Source: a virus
Virus record (IMG/VR): IMGVR_UViG_3300043467_001012
Coordinates: 62,001-126,000 of that record
DNA: 64,000 nt
Reading direction: 5' to 3' (one strand)
The translations under genes were made by a program, and so were the position numbers. Below the pieces are notes generated by a model. That model ran no database searches. It worked only from the letters and a program-made list of their open reading frames with translations, and had not been told where the DNA came from. Positions 8,341 to 15,931 of this stretch are shown here, in pieces; within the stretch, counting starts at the first letter, position 1; the number at the start of each line of letters is the position of its first letter.

Positions 8341-8717
8341 GTGGTGGATATGCAGTAGCATCAACAGCAAAGCAGAGACGGGTTCCGCGAATGACCGGCT
8401 CTAATCAAGTAAATCGTGCAAGACAATATATACAACAAAAACCTATGAAATTATCAATTAGAGAACGAATTCGAAACTGGCTGTTAAAAGACGTTGACGA
8501 CGCCGAGCTAGTATACGCTGAGGATTGCGACGGCGTTGACCTACATTCTCAAGGTTTCCGTTTACAAGTTTATGGTGCTAGCGGTGGTACTATTGTAGAG
8601 ACAACTAAGTACGACCAAAAGAAAGATGAGAATCGTCACAGTCTATACGTGGTCACTGAAGACAAAGATCTCGGTCAAGAATTAGCAAAAATTATAACCA
8701 TGGAGCAACTGCGATGA
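8337..8717 (+). CDS. hypothetical protein
   Basis: 126 residues. The N-terminal 35 are basic and probably disordered (QRRVPRM, RARQYIQQKP), then an amphipathic RIRNWLLKDVDDAELVY helix and a beta-rich C-terminus with FRLQVYGASGGTIVE. ATGA overlap with the preceding gene and 4-bp overlap with the next. No family recognised. Confidence 0.6.
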   Translation: MSGGYAVASTAKQRRVPRMTGSNQVNRARQYIQQKPMKLSIRERIRNWLLKDVDDAELVYAEDCDGVDLHSQGFRLQVYGASGGTIVETTKYDQKKDENRHSLYVVTEDKDLGQELAKIITMEQLR

Positions 8718-8941
8718 AACATCCCAATCTAGATGTAAAAAAAATCACGATAAAAGAAACTGATGCATACAGAGTTCGTGTTGAAAGTTGGGAAAGTATA
8801 AGTCCACAAGGACTGTTTGCAGTAGATATCATTCAAGAATGTTTAGACACTGAGAAAAATATCACTGAATCCAGTACCTACAATTTTCACATGACTAGAG
8901 AAGAAATTAAAACGCTGTGCGAAGGACTGTTGTCATTATGA
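8714..8941 (+). CDS. hypothetical small protein
   Basis: 75 residues, predicted beta-strands (DAYRVRVESWESI) then a helix (MTREEIKTLCEGLLSL). ATGA overlaps at both ends. It could be a small domain derived from its 126-residue neighbour, which also has a VYGxSGG-type strand, but I cannot show this. Function unknown. Confidence 0.6.
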   Translation: MKHPNLDVKKITIKETDAYRVRVESWESISPQGLFAVDIIQECLDTEKNITESSTYNFHMTREEIKTLCEGLLSL

Positions 8942-9327
8942 TTATCAAACAAGACATTAGACCCAACAAAATGATTTGGGTTACCTTTCAGAAAGAAGGT
9001 ATGCACAAATATCCAGCGGCGCTGACAGACCCAGCACTTGCTACAGGAGATGAATATGATGTAAGTTTCCTAGGCTATCCGCATCGGCATATCTTCCACT
9101 TTAAAGTTTGGATTGGTGTTACCCACGATGATCGAGATATTGAGTTTATTCAGTTTAAACGATGGTTGCTAAATCTTTATAAAGATGCTACACTTAGTTT
9201 AGACTACAAGAGTTGTGAAATGATGTCAGGCGATTTGTATGACGTCATTAACAAAAAGTATCCAGGTCGTGAGGTTTGGATTGAGGTCTCCGAAGACGGA
9301 GAAAATGGTTCATTTATTAAGTACTAA
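8938..9327 (+). CDS. candidate QueD-like T-fold protein
   Basis: 129 residues from ATG 8938 (ATGA overlap; an upstream GTG at 8917 is disfavoured). The layout resembles 6-carboxytetrahydropterin synthase (QueD): GMHKYP (His23), YPHRHIFHFKV (His49/His51, like HGHxYxLxV), IEFIQFKRWL (69-77, like the DFxxLK segment), LDYKSCEMM (88-96, like PTxEN with Glu94), and a closing VWIEVSEDGENG strand. QueD converts dihydroneopterin triphosphate to CPH4, the step between FolE and QueE. The usual catalytic Cys before HGH is missing, and the LDH motif reads LDY. Another T-fold enzyme is the main alternative. Confidence 0.5.
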   Translation: MIIKQDIRPNKMIWVTFQKEGMHKYPAALTDPALATGDEYDVSFLGYPHRHIFHFKVWIGVTHDDRDIEFIQFKRWLLNLYKDATLSLDYKSCEMMSGDLYDVINKKYPGREVWIEVSEDGENGSFIKY

Positions 9328-9340
9328 AAGGAAAGCTATA

Positions 9341-9598
9341 ATGGCTAAGAATTACAGAGATTATTCCTATTTTGAAAATCGTCCCGACGTTGTTCGGATC
9401 TTTGATGACTTGGATACATATCTAGATTGGTGTAGATTAGAACTGCAACCATTTAATCCTGCAGATCTCTATAAGAGAGATTCTGTAACTTATCAGTCTT
9501 ACCTGGCAAGTCGTCGTCCAGCAAGACGCCCATATTTAGGCAACAAGCCTCGTTGGGACAATAACGGTCGTCGCAATGAGCAGAATTTTTCTCGTTGA
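9341..9598 (+). CDS. hypothetical protein, basic C-terminus
   Basis: 85 residues from ATG 9341, chosen because AAAGGAAAG precedes it; the frame opens further upstream inside the previous gene. It contains a conserved-looking core, FDDLDTYLDWCRLELQPFNPADLY, split here as DDLDTYLDWC and LELQPFNPADLY. The C-terminal 35 residues are Arg-rich (SRRPARRPY, NNGRRNEQ). It resembles a small unnamed family in marine T4-like phages. The C-terminus overlaps the glycosyltransferase start by 23 bases. Confidence 0.65.
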   Translation: MAKNYRDYSYFENRPDVVRIFDDLDTYLDWCRLELQPFNPADLYKRDSVTYQSYLASRRPARRPYLGNKPRWDNNGRRNEQNFSR

Positions 9599-10679
9599 TC
9601 TAGAAGCAGTTGAGACAAGGTACACGGGTCAATGGAAGACTCATGTACCTGCACTCTTACGAAAGGCAGGACACAATGTCAACATTATATCAGGTCCTAC
9701 GGACATTCCTAGTGCTACCACTCCTGGGGCATTTCTCAACTTTGGCGGCACTAATATCTACAAGGCTAGTCAAGTTGAGCAGATGGGCCGTTTATTTTGT
9801 TCCGGAGCAGTTAAGCCTGGCGATCATTTTTTGTTTACTGACGCTTGGCATCCTGGTATCATAAACTTAAAGTATATGAGCGAGTTGCTGGGCATTCCAA
9901 TAACAACACATGGCTTATGGCATGCTGGTTCATATGATCCGCAAGACTTCCTAGGACGTCTTGTTGGCAACAAGCCTTGGGTGCGTAATGCAGAGAAATC
10001 GTTCTTTTCTGCCTTTGATCACAACTACTTTGCCACTGACTTTCATATTGAATTGTTTAATAGAGAATTACTGAACAATGGGCATACTGTAGAAAATCCT
10101 TGGTACGAGGAAGAACTTAAAGAAATACTTGCAGGCGAGTATCCTAAGTTTGTACGCACAGGTTGGCCTATGGAGTATATGCAGGACACTTTGCTAATGT
10201 ATAAGAACATGAAGAAGCGTGATCTTATTCTATTCCCGCATCGTGTTGCTCCAGAGAAACAGGTTGAAATATTCCGTGATCTAAAACATCAGTTGCCGCA
10301 ATATGAATTTGTTGTTTGTCAAGATCAACAGTTGACCAAAAATGAATATCACAATTTGTTAGGTGAAGCAAAAATGGTATTCAGTGCCAATCTACAAGAA
10401 ACACTGGGTATCAGTTGGTACGAAGGTGCTATTGTGGATGCTATTCCAATGGTGCCGGATCGCCTAAGCTATAGCGAAATGGCTCTTGATACATTTAAGT
10501 ATCCTAGCAAATGGACTGAAAGTTTTGAAGCATATACTGTATATCGTCCAGACATCTGTAAAACAATTATAGAACATATGGAAAATTACAGAACTCGTAT
10601 ATCTAGCCTAAATAAACAGGTAGATATACTAAAAGAAAACTTTTTTAGTTGCAATAAACTATTAGAGATGTTAAAATAA
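9576..10679 (+). CDS. GT-B-like glycosyltransferase
   Basis: 367 residues with a two-Rossmann-domain outline. The N-terminal domain is FLVDLEAVETRY, then THVPALLRKAGHNVNIISG, and FLFTDAWHPG. The C-terminal domain begins DLILFPHRVAPEKQ (about 216-229) and holds the donor-site-like segment SANLQETLGISWYEGAIVD (about 270-288), resembling the E-x7-E region of GT4 enzymes. The donor and acceptor are unknown. It could glycosylate a DNA base, as T4 glucosyltransferases do, or a surface glycan. It lies between the QueD-like gene and folE. Confidence 0.65.
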   Translation: MSRIFLVDLEAVETRYTGQWKTHVPALLRKAGHNVNIISGPTDIPSATTPGAFLNFGGTNIYKASQVEQMGRLFCSGAVKPGDHFLFTDAWHPGIINLKYMSELLGIPITTHGLWHAGSYDPQDFLGRLVGNKPWVRNAEKSFFSAFDHNYFATDFHIELFNRELLNNGHTVENPWYEEELKEILAGEYPKFVRTGWPMEYMQDTLLMYKNMKKRDLILFPHRVAPEKQVEIFRDLKHQLPQYEFVVCQDQQLTKNEYHNLLGEAKMVFSANLQETLGISWYEGAIVDAIPMVPDRLSYSEMALDTFKYPSKWTESFEAYTVYRPDICKTIIEHMENYRTRISSLNKQVDILKENFFSCNKLLEMLK

Positions 10680-10686
10680 TATAACA

Positions 10687-10704
10687 AATGTCATCCACGA
10701 CATT
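10687..10704 (+). promoter_or_regulatory. short hairpin upstream of folE
   Basis: Inverted repeat AATGTC (10687-10692), 6-nt loop, GACATT (10699-10704), ending 5 bases before the CGGAGA ribosome site of folE. No T-tract follows, so it is not a typical terminator. A translational control element or chance are both possible. Confidence 0.25.
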
Positions 10705-10721
10705 AACTCGGAGAAATAAAA

Positions 10722-11465
10722 TTGACAAGTAAAGAAACAGGCTTGGACGCAATGGCAGGCGATGGCGGATATGAAGAAGCATACCTATCAGATGTACTTC
10801 GCTTTAAAATGAAGCGTGAAGGAAAACGCTTTTGGGCAGGCGATAACATCAGCGACTATCTGTATGAAGGCGATATAGAACGACTAATTGACGAAGCAAC
10901 GCCCGCATTTGAACAAGTGCTAGACAAGTTGCTCATTGATCGCGAGAACGATCCTAACAGTAAAGGTACAGCCCGTCGACTGGCTAAAATGTACTTCAAT
11001 GAAATCATGGAAGGTAGATATCAAGCTGCTCCAGATTGTACTGCTTTTCCCAACGATAGTGAGGATAGATATGAGGGTATGTTGGTTGTTCGCAGTGAGC
11101 TTCGTAGCATGTGCAGTCACCATCACCAGCCTGTGGCTGGCGTCGCGTATATCGGTATCATCGCCGCACAAAAACTTATCGGCTTGTCAAAGTACACAAG
11201 AATAGCACAGTGGTGTGCTAGACGTGGTACTCTGCAAGAAGAACTATGTAACGACATTGCCCGTGAGATTAGCAAGGCAACTGATAGCGACAATGTAGCA
11301 GTCTATATACAGGCCACACATGGTTGCTGTGAGAATCGTGGCATCATGGCACACTCTAGTCTAACACAGACTACAGTACTTAAAGGTTCGTTTAAAGATG
11401 ATCCTCACACAAAGAAAGAGTTTTTTGATAACATCAAACTACAACAAGAGTTTGCACCACGATAA
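10722..11465 (+). CDS. folE: GTP cyclohydrolase I
   Basis: A 247-residue FolE: GTP to dihydroneopterin triphosphate, the first step of both folate and 7-deazaguanine synthesis. Seen: MCSHHHQPVAGVAYIG (130-145; Cys131, His133 and His134 match the zinc and catalytic CEHH site), IGLSKYTRIAQWCARR (153-168), and ATHGCCENRG (198-207; Cys202 fits the third zinc ligand). The start is TTG with CGGAGA upstream; an ATG at codon 11 is the alternative. Together with queE and dpdA it supports a DNA-modification role rather than folate supply. Confidence 0.93.
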   Translation: MTSKETGLDAMAGDGGYEEAYLSDVLRFKMKREGKRFWAGDNISDYLYEGDIERLIDEATPAFEQVLDKLLIDRENDPNSKGTARRLAKMYFNEIMEGRYQAAPDCTAFPNDSEDRYEGMLVVRSELRSMCSHHHQPVAGVAYIGIIAAQKLIGLSKYTRIAQWCARRGTLQEELCNDIAREISKATDSDNVAVYIQATHGCCENRGIMAHSSLTQTTVLKGSFKDDPHTKKEFFDNIKLQQEFAPR

Positions 11466-11473
11466 GGAATATC

Positions 11474-11977
11474 ATGAGCCAAGTATATGTAATTAAACCT
11501 CTAGAGAAGAAAAGCATTGTCTACCATGTAGAAATGTATCGTAATAATCCAGACGGTAGCGTCGGTTGGTTTAACCTCGACGAAACATATCGTTGGGGGC
11601 AAGGCTTTGTAGAAGGCGACCTAGATTGCAATCTTCCTTGGGAAGGTGACGATGTTGCCTATGCCAGAGCAGATGTGGGCTGGGGTTGCGAGTTCGATGA
11701 TAGTTGTAGCATCGAATTTGAATTCAGCGATGATATCGACGAGGCTGAACAAGAATCTATTCGTGAAGCCTATTACGAAGGCGGCGCTGGCTGGCTGTTT
11801 GACGGTGAGCATGAATGGCTGGAAGAAGACACTGCTGTACACATCATTGCGCCTTATCAGGTAGATCTGTGCGAAGATGATGGTACAGTCATTGAAGAAA
11901 ATGTTAAACTTAAACCAAGGCCTGATCCAAGAACTTCTTGGCCGTGGAGTGTAGATAATCCTAAACCAGAAGAATAG
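11474..11977 (+). CDS. very acidic hypothetical protein
   Basis: 167 residues, of which I count 41 Asp/Glu and far fewer Lys/Arg. Acid clusters include FDDSCSIEFEFSDDIDEAEQ (about 76-95) and DGEHEWLEEDT; it is also rich in Trp. The sequence is beta-rich with an extended Pro-rich tail. No family recognised. Acidic phage proteins of this size are sometimes DNA mimics, but nothing specific shows that here. Confidence 0.6.
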   Translation: MSQVYVIKPLEKKSIVYHVEMYRNNPDGSVGWFNLDETYRWGQGFVEGDLDCNLPWEGDDVAYARADVGWGCEFDDSCSIEFEFSDDIDEAEQESIREAYYEGGAGWLFDGEHEWLEEDTAVHIIAPYQVDLCEDDGTVIEENVKLKPRPDPRTSWPWSVDNPKPEE

Positions 11978-11981
11978 CATT

Positions 11982-12200
11982 ATGACTACCGCAAAAGAAC
12001 TAACCGATAATTTAATTAATCGTGCAAAAAACTTGCAGGAGTTTGTTGTAGAACGAGACTGGGATTTAATTCCCGCTGGTGTAATCAAATATAACATACA
12101 GCACACTGTGGGCCAACCTGCACGTATCTTTGTACACGCAATGACACAACAAGAAGCAGAGCGTCAAGTAGATGATTGGTTTGGTGAAGGTGTAGAATGA
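11982..12200 (+). CDS. hypothetical small protein
   Basis: 72 residues: an N-terminal helix (AKELTDNLINRAKNLQEF), a strand pair (GVIKYNIQHT, ARIFVHAM) and a C-terminal helix (QQEAERQVDDWF). The simple alpha/beta unit looks like a regulatory or adaptor domain; no specific family. The stop overlaps the next start (ATGA). Confidence 0.6.
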   Translation: MTTAKELTDNLINRAKNLQEFVVERDWDLIPAGVIKYNIQHTVGQPARIFVHAMTQQEAERQVDDWFGEGVE

Positions 12201-12616
12201 TTAAACCTCTACGTAATGACCTAATGGTACAACAACAGGTAGACGATGCTTGGCAGCATTTTGTCGGTGTAATCATGCTGAATCAAACTGGACGCAAAGC
12301 TGTAAAGACCACGCTACCAGAATTCCTATATTGGTTTCCTACAGCACTATCTTTGTTACACGCAGACGAAGAGTTTGTCAAAAGCATTATCCAACCCTTG
12401 GGAATGGTTAATGTTCGCTATAGTCGTTTGATTAGAATGAGTCAAGACTATTTGACTTGGGACGGAAATGATGCTACAAAGTTATATGGCATTGGAAAAT
12501 ACGGCAGCGACAGCTATGAAATTTTTTACAAGAACAATTATGGCGTAATGCCTACGGACAAAGAATTAATAAGATACCTCAAGGAAGAAGTTGAAAATGT
12601 TTTTGAAACTGCTTGA
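12197..12616 (+). CDS. MBD4-like HhH-GPD DNA glycosylase
   Basis: 139 residues covering just the HhH-GPD catalytic domain. Seen: HFVGVIMLNQTGRKAV (21-36), the MBD4-like first catalytic-domain helix; LLHADEEFVKSIIQPLGM (53-70); the helix-hairpin-helix LYGIGKYGSDSYEIF (96-110); and MPTDKELIRYL (118-128), in which Asp121 fits the catalytic Asp (human MBD4 Asp560 in PEDHKLNKY). MBD4-type enzymes are monofunctional and remove T or U opposite G. There is no 4Fe-4S cysteine loop as in endonuclease III. Its job in a phage whose guanines may be modified is unknown. ATGA overlap with the previous gene. Confidence 0.8.
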   Translation: MIKPLRNDLMVQQQVDDAWQHFVGVIMLNQTGRKAVKTTLPEFLYWFPTALSLLHADEEFVKSIIQPLGMVNVRYSRLIRMSQDYLTWDGNDATKLYGIGKYGSDSYEIFYKNNYGVMPTDKELIRYLKEEVENVFETA

Positions 12617-13049
12617 ACAGTTAGGTCGCAAACGTATCATTTTTGATCGTGTTTGCAACGAGCCTTACCTAGAACGCTACTATGTGTTTTTAAAAGATCG
12701 AACGCACTTTCCATTCAACATATTCTTACACAAATTCCTAAAAGGTGATCCCGATGATGTACATGATCATCCGTGGCCTTACGCCACTCTAATTTTAAAA
12801 GGAGGTTACTACGAATACACTCCTAATTTTGAATATGGCAAAATGGTCGGAGAAACTAAGCATTGGCGCGGGCCTGGACACTTTCGAATCTGTAGTTCTA
12901 ATAGCTATCATCGTATCGAATTAAAACAAGGAGTCACTGCTTGGACTCTGTTCATGCCCGGCCCACACAAACGCGATTGGGGATTTTTAGTCAACAACAA
13001 ATGGATTCAACACGAGCAGTATCTTAAGGAGCGTCATGGAAAAGCGTAA
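12597..13049 (+). CDS. cupin-fold metal-binding protein
   Basis: 150 residues from ATG 12597; a TTG at 12591 is too close to the AAGGAAG ribosome site at 12581-12587. The cupin pattern is clear: DVHDHPWPYATLILKGGYYE (54-73) gives His56, His58 and Glu73, and SYHRIEL supplies His105. Such beta-barrels bind Fe or Mn and include dioxygenases and sugar isomerases; the substrate is not evident. It overlaps the glycosylase by 20 bases and the phosphoribosyltransferase by 14. Confidence 0.7.
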   Translation: MFLKLLEQLGRKRIIFDRVCNEPYLERYYVFLKDRTHFPFNIFLHKFLKGDPDDVHDHPWPYATLILKGGYYEYTPNFEYGKMVGETKHWRGPGHFRICSSNSYHRIELKQGVTAWTLFMPGPHKRDWGFLVNNKWIQHEQYLKERHGKA

Positions 13050-13581
13050 AGTAAGTTGGCAAGAGTTTCAAGGCCTAGTGGCAAAGATTTGTAGAGATAT
13101 TTCTCTAAATAAATGGCGCCCAGATTACGTAGTAGGCATTACCCGAGGCGGGCTATTGCCTGCTGTCATGATCAGTCAGTATTTTAATATTCCCTGCGAA
13201 ACACTGAAAGTAAGTCTACGAGACAACGGCGGTGATCATGCCACTGAAAGCAATCTTTGGATGTCTGAAGATGCATTCGGTTATCCTATATACGACCTTA
13301 TGGTGTCAGGCGGTGAAAAAAAGAATATACTGGTAGTAGACGATATCAACGATACAGGTGCAACTATTAACTGGATTTTAAACGATTGGCAATCTGGATG
13401 TTTACCCGATGACGAAAGATGGCTTGACGAAATATGGAATCAAAATGTAAAGTTTGCCACAATATTCGATAACCTTGCCAGCGAGTCCAAAGTCAAAATG
13501 GACTATGTTGGGGAAGAGATCAACAAAGCAGAAAATCCTGTATGGATTGAATTTCCCTTTGAAGAGTGGTGGACTAAATGA
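13036..13581 (+). CDS. phosphoribosyltransferase (type I PRTase)
   Basis: 181 residues with the PRPP-binding loop ILVVDDINDTGAT (98-110) and an N-terminal core VVGITRGGLLPAVMIS (32-47), the pyrophosphate-loop region of type I phosphoribosyltransferases. Family members such as hypoxanthine or xanthine PRTases salvage purine bases. Here it could salvage a purine or a deazapurine base, which is inference. An unusual acidic insert follows the PRPP loop (about 118-135). It is coupled to the HIT gene by ATGA. Confidence 0.8.
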   Translation: MEKRKVSWQEFQGLVAKICRDISLNKWRPDYVVGITRGGLLPAVMISQYFNIPCETLKVSLRDNGGDHATESNLWMSEDAFGYPIYDLMVSGGEKKNILVVDDINDTGATINWILNDWQSGCLPDDERWLDEIWNQNVKFATIFDNLASESKVKMDYVGEEINKAENPVWIEFPFEEWWTK

Positions 13582-13958
13582 GAAAAGAAGATTACATACT
13601 AGCAGATGCAGAGAAGGAAGGTATTGCACCGTGGAAGGACTTGGTCCGGGAAGACTTCCATGTCAAGGTCTTTAAAGATAAGTACCCTGTATCCGAAGGT
13701 CATTTGTTGTTTGTGCCGCAGTATGCAGCCGATGGAGTGATTGTCGACTGCTTTAGTGATGCACTAACACACGGCAAAGATATGGTAGAGAAAGGTGAGT
13801 GGGATGGATTTAATATTGGAATCAATTGGGGTGAGGCAGCGGGTCAGACCGTAATGTACCCGCATATACATCTAATTCCAAGACGCAAAGGAGACATGGC
13901 GGATCCTCGTGGCGGTGTTAGACATGTTATTCCAGAAAAAGGAAATTATAAAAAATGA
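13578..13958 (+). CDS. HIT-family nucleotide-binding protein
   Basis: 126 residues. GINWGEAAGQTVMYPHIHLI (81-100) and PRRKGD match the HIT signature, with His96 and His98 as the last two histidines. The first histidine of the HxHxH triad is Tyr94 here. HIT proteins hydrolyse or transfer nucleotides from phosphoramidate or dinucleotide substrates. SEGHLLFVPQ (39-48) fits the family beta-strand. It sits beside the PRTase, suggesting nucleotide metabolism. ATGA overlaps on both sides. Confidence 0.8.
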   Translation: MRKEDYILADAEKEGIAPWKDLVREDFHVKVFKDKYPVSEGHLLFVPQYAADGVIVDCFSDALTHGKDMVEKGEWDGFNIGINWGEAAGQTVMYPHIHLIPRRKGDMADPRGGVRHVIPEKGNYKK

Positions 13959-14773
13959 GCAGAGCTTTATTCATAGGTGATAGTCAAACTTGTGGCTACT
14001 GGAGTCACCCGACTAAAGTAGGGCCGGGTAGTTATTCTTATTGGAACGACAACAACTATGCAGAAATCTACGGAGAAGATAATAACAAACCCGTAGCTAT
14101 ATATGCAATGGCAGGTGTTTGTAATCGAGTCTACACTGATTGGCTAGCTAACATGTTTAAAAAATATGATGATATAGACGAAGTGTTTATATGTCTAGCA
14201 CCATTCAATAGATTTAGACTGGCTTTTGACGGTGAGTTGTCTGACGAAATTATACCCATTGACTACTTTACCGAAAAGATGAGTGCGTCCGATGGTGTCG
14301 TTGATAGGTATTGTGATCAAACTATACAAAATGAAAAAATACAACTATTTCAGAAATCACGCGATAAAGACTACAGTAATTTTCCCGGGCTAGATATTGA
14401 CATGGGCAAAGGACTGGCATCACCAAATCTTCGTAAAAACACCTATATGGAAGTTAAGTTATTTTTTGAACTTAATACATTTTTAGAAAAACGTGATTTT
14501 TTACTAGATGTCTATGTATGGGATCGCATGTGTGCGGAACATGGTGCCAAACTTTATCTTTTTAATTTTACAGAACGATTAAAATTTCCTAGTAATTTTG
14601 AATATTATGGAAAATTAAACAATACTGTGATTGCTACTAAAACCGTTGAAGCCTATCTCGCTGACAAACTAATAGACCATACAAAATTCTATCTAGAAGA
14701 CAACGAACATTATAATCGTGAATATCACAAGTATATCTCGGATAAATATCTGCCCTGGTTAAAGACACAATGA
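13955..14773 (+). CDS. SGNH/GDSL-hydrolase-like protein
   Basis: 272 residues. The N-terminal ALFIGDSQTCGY (4-15) is block I of SGNH hydrolases with Ser10 as nucleophile; YAMAGVCNRVY is like block II; ICLAPFNRF carries the block III Asn; and the C-terminal DNEHYNREYHKYI could supply the block V histidine. Such enzymes usually remove acetyl or acyl groups from sugars or lipids. No signal peptide is seen, so it probably acts in the cytoplasm or virion. The next gene is a second SGNH-like protein (ATGA overlap). Confidence 0.65.
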   Translation: MSRALFIGDSQTCGYWSHPTKVGPGSYSYWNDNNYAEIYGEDNNKPVAIYAMAGVCNRVYTDWLANMFKKYDDIDEVFICLAPFNRFRLAFDGELSDEIIPIDYFTEKMSASDGVVDRYCDQTIQNEKIQLFQKSRDKDYSNFPGLDIDMGKGLASPNLRKNTYMEVKLFFELNTFLEKRDFLLDVYVWDRMCAEHGAKLYLFNFTERLKFPSNFEYYGKLNNTVIATKTVEAYLADKLIDHTKFYLEDNEHYNREYHKYISDKYLPWLKTQ

Positions 14774-15345
14774 AAATATTGATTGCGGGAGACAGTTTTG
14801 CTACTGTATGGCCGAATGCCGAGTTGGGTTGGCCTACACTGCTCGCTGCAAAATACAATGTGGTTAATCTAGCACAGGCGGGCATAGGAGAATACAAGAT
14901 TCTAAAACAAATCGAATCTCAGCATGTTGCAAGTTTTGACATGGTGATTGTGAGTCATACCAGTCCCAGTCGACTGCATACCCCGCAACATCCCATACAT
15001 AAACAAGGGCTGCATAAAGATTGTGATTTGATTTTAAATGATCTGCTCGATAGGTCTTCATTTAGAAATCCCAGTCTTAAGGCCGCACAAGAATATTTCA
15101 AATATCATTATGATGATCAATATCAAATAGACATTTATAATTTAATTAGAAAACAGATCAAACTGTTGATCACTGTGCCATATATCAGCATGAGTCATAT
15201 TGATATTGTTAATCAACTTGCAGTAGAAAACAATCATATTGATTTTAGTGGCCTTTGGTCTAAGGAGCGAGGAAATATAAATCATTATACCATTGAAGGC
15301 AATTCTAAAATATTTGAAACATTAAAGGACATCATCAGTGCATGA
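14770..15345 (+). CDS. second SGNH-hydrolase-like protein
   Basis: 191 residues. KILIAGDSFATVW (2-14) is block I; VVNLAQAGIGEYKIL is block II with its Gly; IVSHTSPSRL occupies block III; and NHYTIEGN near the end could supply the His. It is shorter than its upstream neighbour and only shares motifs with it. Substrate unknown. Overlaps the next gene by 8 bases. Confidence 0.6.
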   Translation: MKILIAGDSFATVWPNAELGWPTLLAAKYNVVNLAQAGIGEYKILKQIESQHVASFDMVIVSHTSPSRLHTPQHPIHKQGLHKDCDLILNDLLDRSSFRNPSLKAAQEYFKYHYDDQYQIDIYNLIRKQIKLLITVPYISMSHIDIVNQLAVENNHIDFSGLWSKERGNINHYTIEGNSKIFETLKDIISA

Positions 15346-15535
15346 AATTCTGGTTCCGTGGAATAAAGAACAAACTGGGTTTTGGTGGAATGAAACTTGT
15401 GCTATGGTATTGGAACACTTTGGCCTGCCAGGCGATCGATATACCAGTCATCCAGAGACCGATCAGATGACATTTAAATTTCATAACGAACACGATGCTA
15501 TGATGTGCAAAATATTGTTAAGCGACAGAATATGA
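15338..15535 (+). CDS. conserved small phage protein
   Basis: 65 residues from GTG 15338; no suitable ATG exists in frame. Notable segments: VPWNKEQTGFWWNETCAMVLEHFGLPG and TDQMTFKFHNEHDAMMCKILL, shown here as PWNKEQTGFWWNE and MTFKFHNEHDA. It resembles an unnamed family in marine T4-like phages. Its stop overlaps the next ATG (ATGA). Confidence 0.6.
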   Translation: MHEILVPWNKEQTGFWWNETCAMVLEHFGLPGDRYTSHPETDQMTFKFHNEHDAMMCKILLSDRI

Positions 15536-15729
15536 TCAAATACATTGTTGGATTTATTGTTGCTTGCGTCCTTTGGATAATTGTACTTTCTCGAGTAGAG
15601 CTTCCCGAATATCGAGTGTACGATTGTAGTATGGCTGAATGGCATCCTGATATTCCCATCGATGTAAAAGAAGAATGTCGTAAGCGTAGATATCAAGATT
15701 GGAAACATAAAAACGACAATGCCATTTAA
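15532..15729 (+). CDS. small single-span membrane protein
   Basis: 65 residues from ATG 15532, preferred over an in-frame GTG at 15505 because of the ATGA overlap. One membrane segment at about 3-23 (YIVGFIVACVLWIIVL), then a soluble charged tail with two cysteines. It could be a signal anchor; no lysis or spanin motif is evident. Function unknown. Confidence 0.6.
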   Translation: MIKYIVGFIVACVLWIIVLSRVELPEYRVYDCSMAEWHPDIPIDVKEECRKRRYQDWKHKNDNAI

Positions 15730-15742
15730 TTAGGAGTTGAAA

Positions 15743-15925
15743 TTGAAAAATTGGACAGTTACCGTTGAAGAAGATCTCGACACAGGTGATCTTGTTTTGC
15801 CGTTACCTCAAGATATGCTCAATCTACAAGGTTGGGTAGAAGGCGACACATTAGAATGGATAGATCAAAAAGATGGTAGTTGGCAACTCAAAAAGGTTGA
15901 CACAACTAGTGAAAAGAGTGTATAA
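15743..15925 (+). CDS. AbrB/MazE-like swapped-hairpin protein
   Basis: 60 residues. TTG at 15743 is preferred to TTG at 15737 because TAGGAG (15731-15736) would abut the latter. The core GDLVLPLPQDMLNLQGWVEGDTLEW (residues about 15-39) fits the AbrB-type hairpin pattern (GxxxLPxPxxxLxxxGWxxGDxLxW). These fold as DNA-binding dimers in antitoxins and regulators; no toxin partner is seen. The -35 of the queE promoter lies in its last codons. Confidence 0.6.
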   Translation: MKNWTVTVEEDLDTGDLVLPLPQDMLNLQGWVEGDTLEWIDQKDGSWQLKKVDTTSEKSV

Positions 15926-15926
15926 T
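15897..15926 (+). promoter_or_regulatory. consensus sigma70 promoter at queE
   Basis: TTGACA (15897-15902), 18-bp spacer, TATAAT (15921-15926): both hexamers match the sigma70 consensus exactly. The expected start of transcription, 15932-15934, coincides with the queE ATG at 15932. No Shine-Dalgarno sequence precedes that ATG, so the transcript may be leaderless. Confidence 0.55.
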
Positions 15927-15931
15927 ATACT

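Noticed and set aside
11621-12106. 161-residue minus-strand ORF
   Set aside because: Opposite three coupled plus-strand genes; product lacks any motif and has biased composition.
15743-15925. Toxin-antitoxin pair
   Set aside because: Only an AbrB/MazE-like protein is present; neighbours show no toxin signature.
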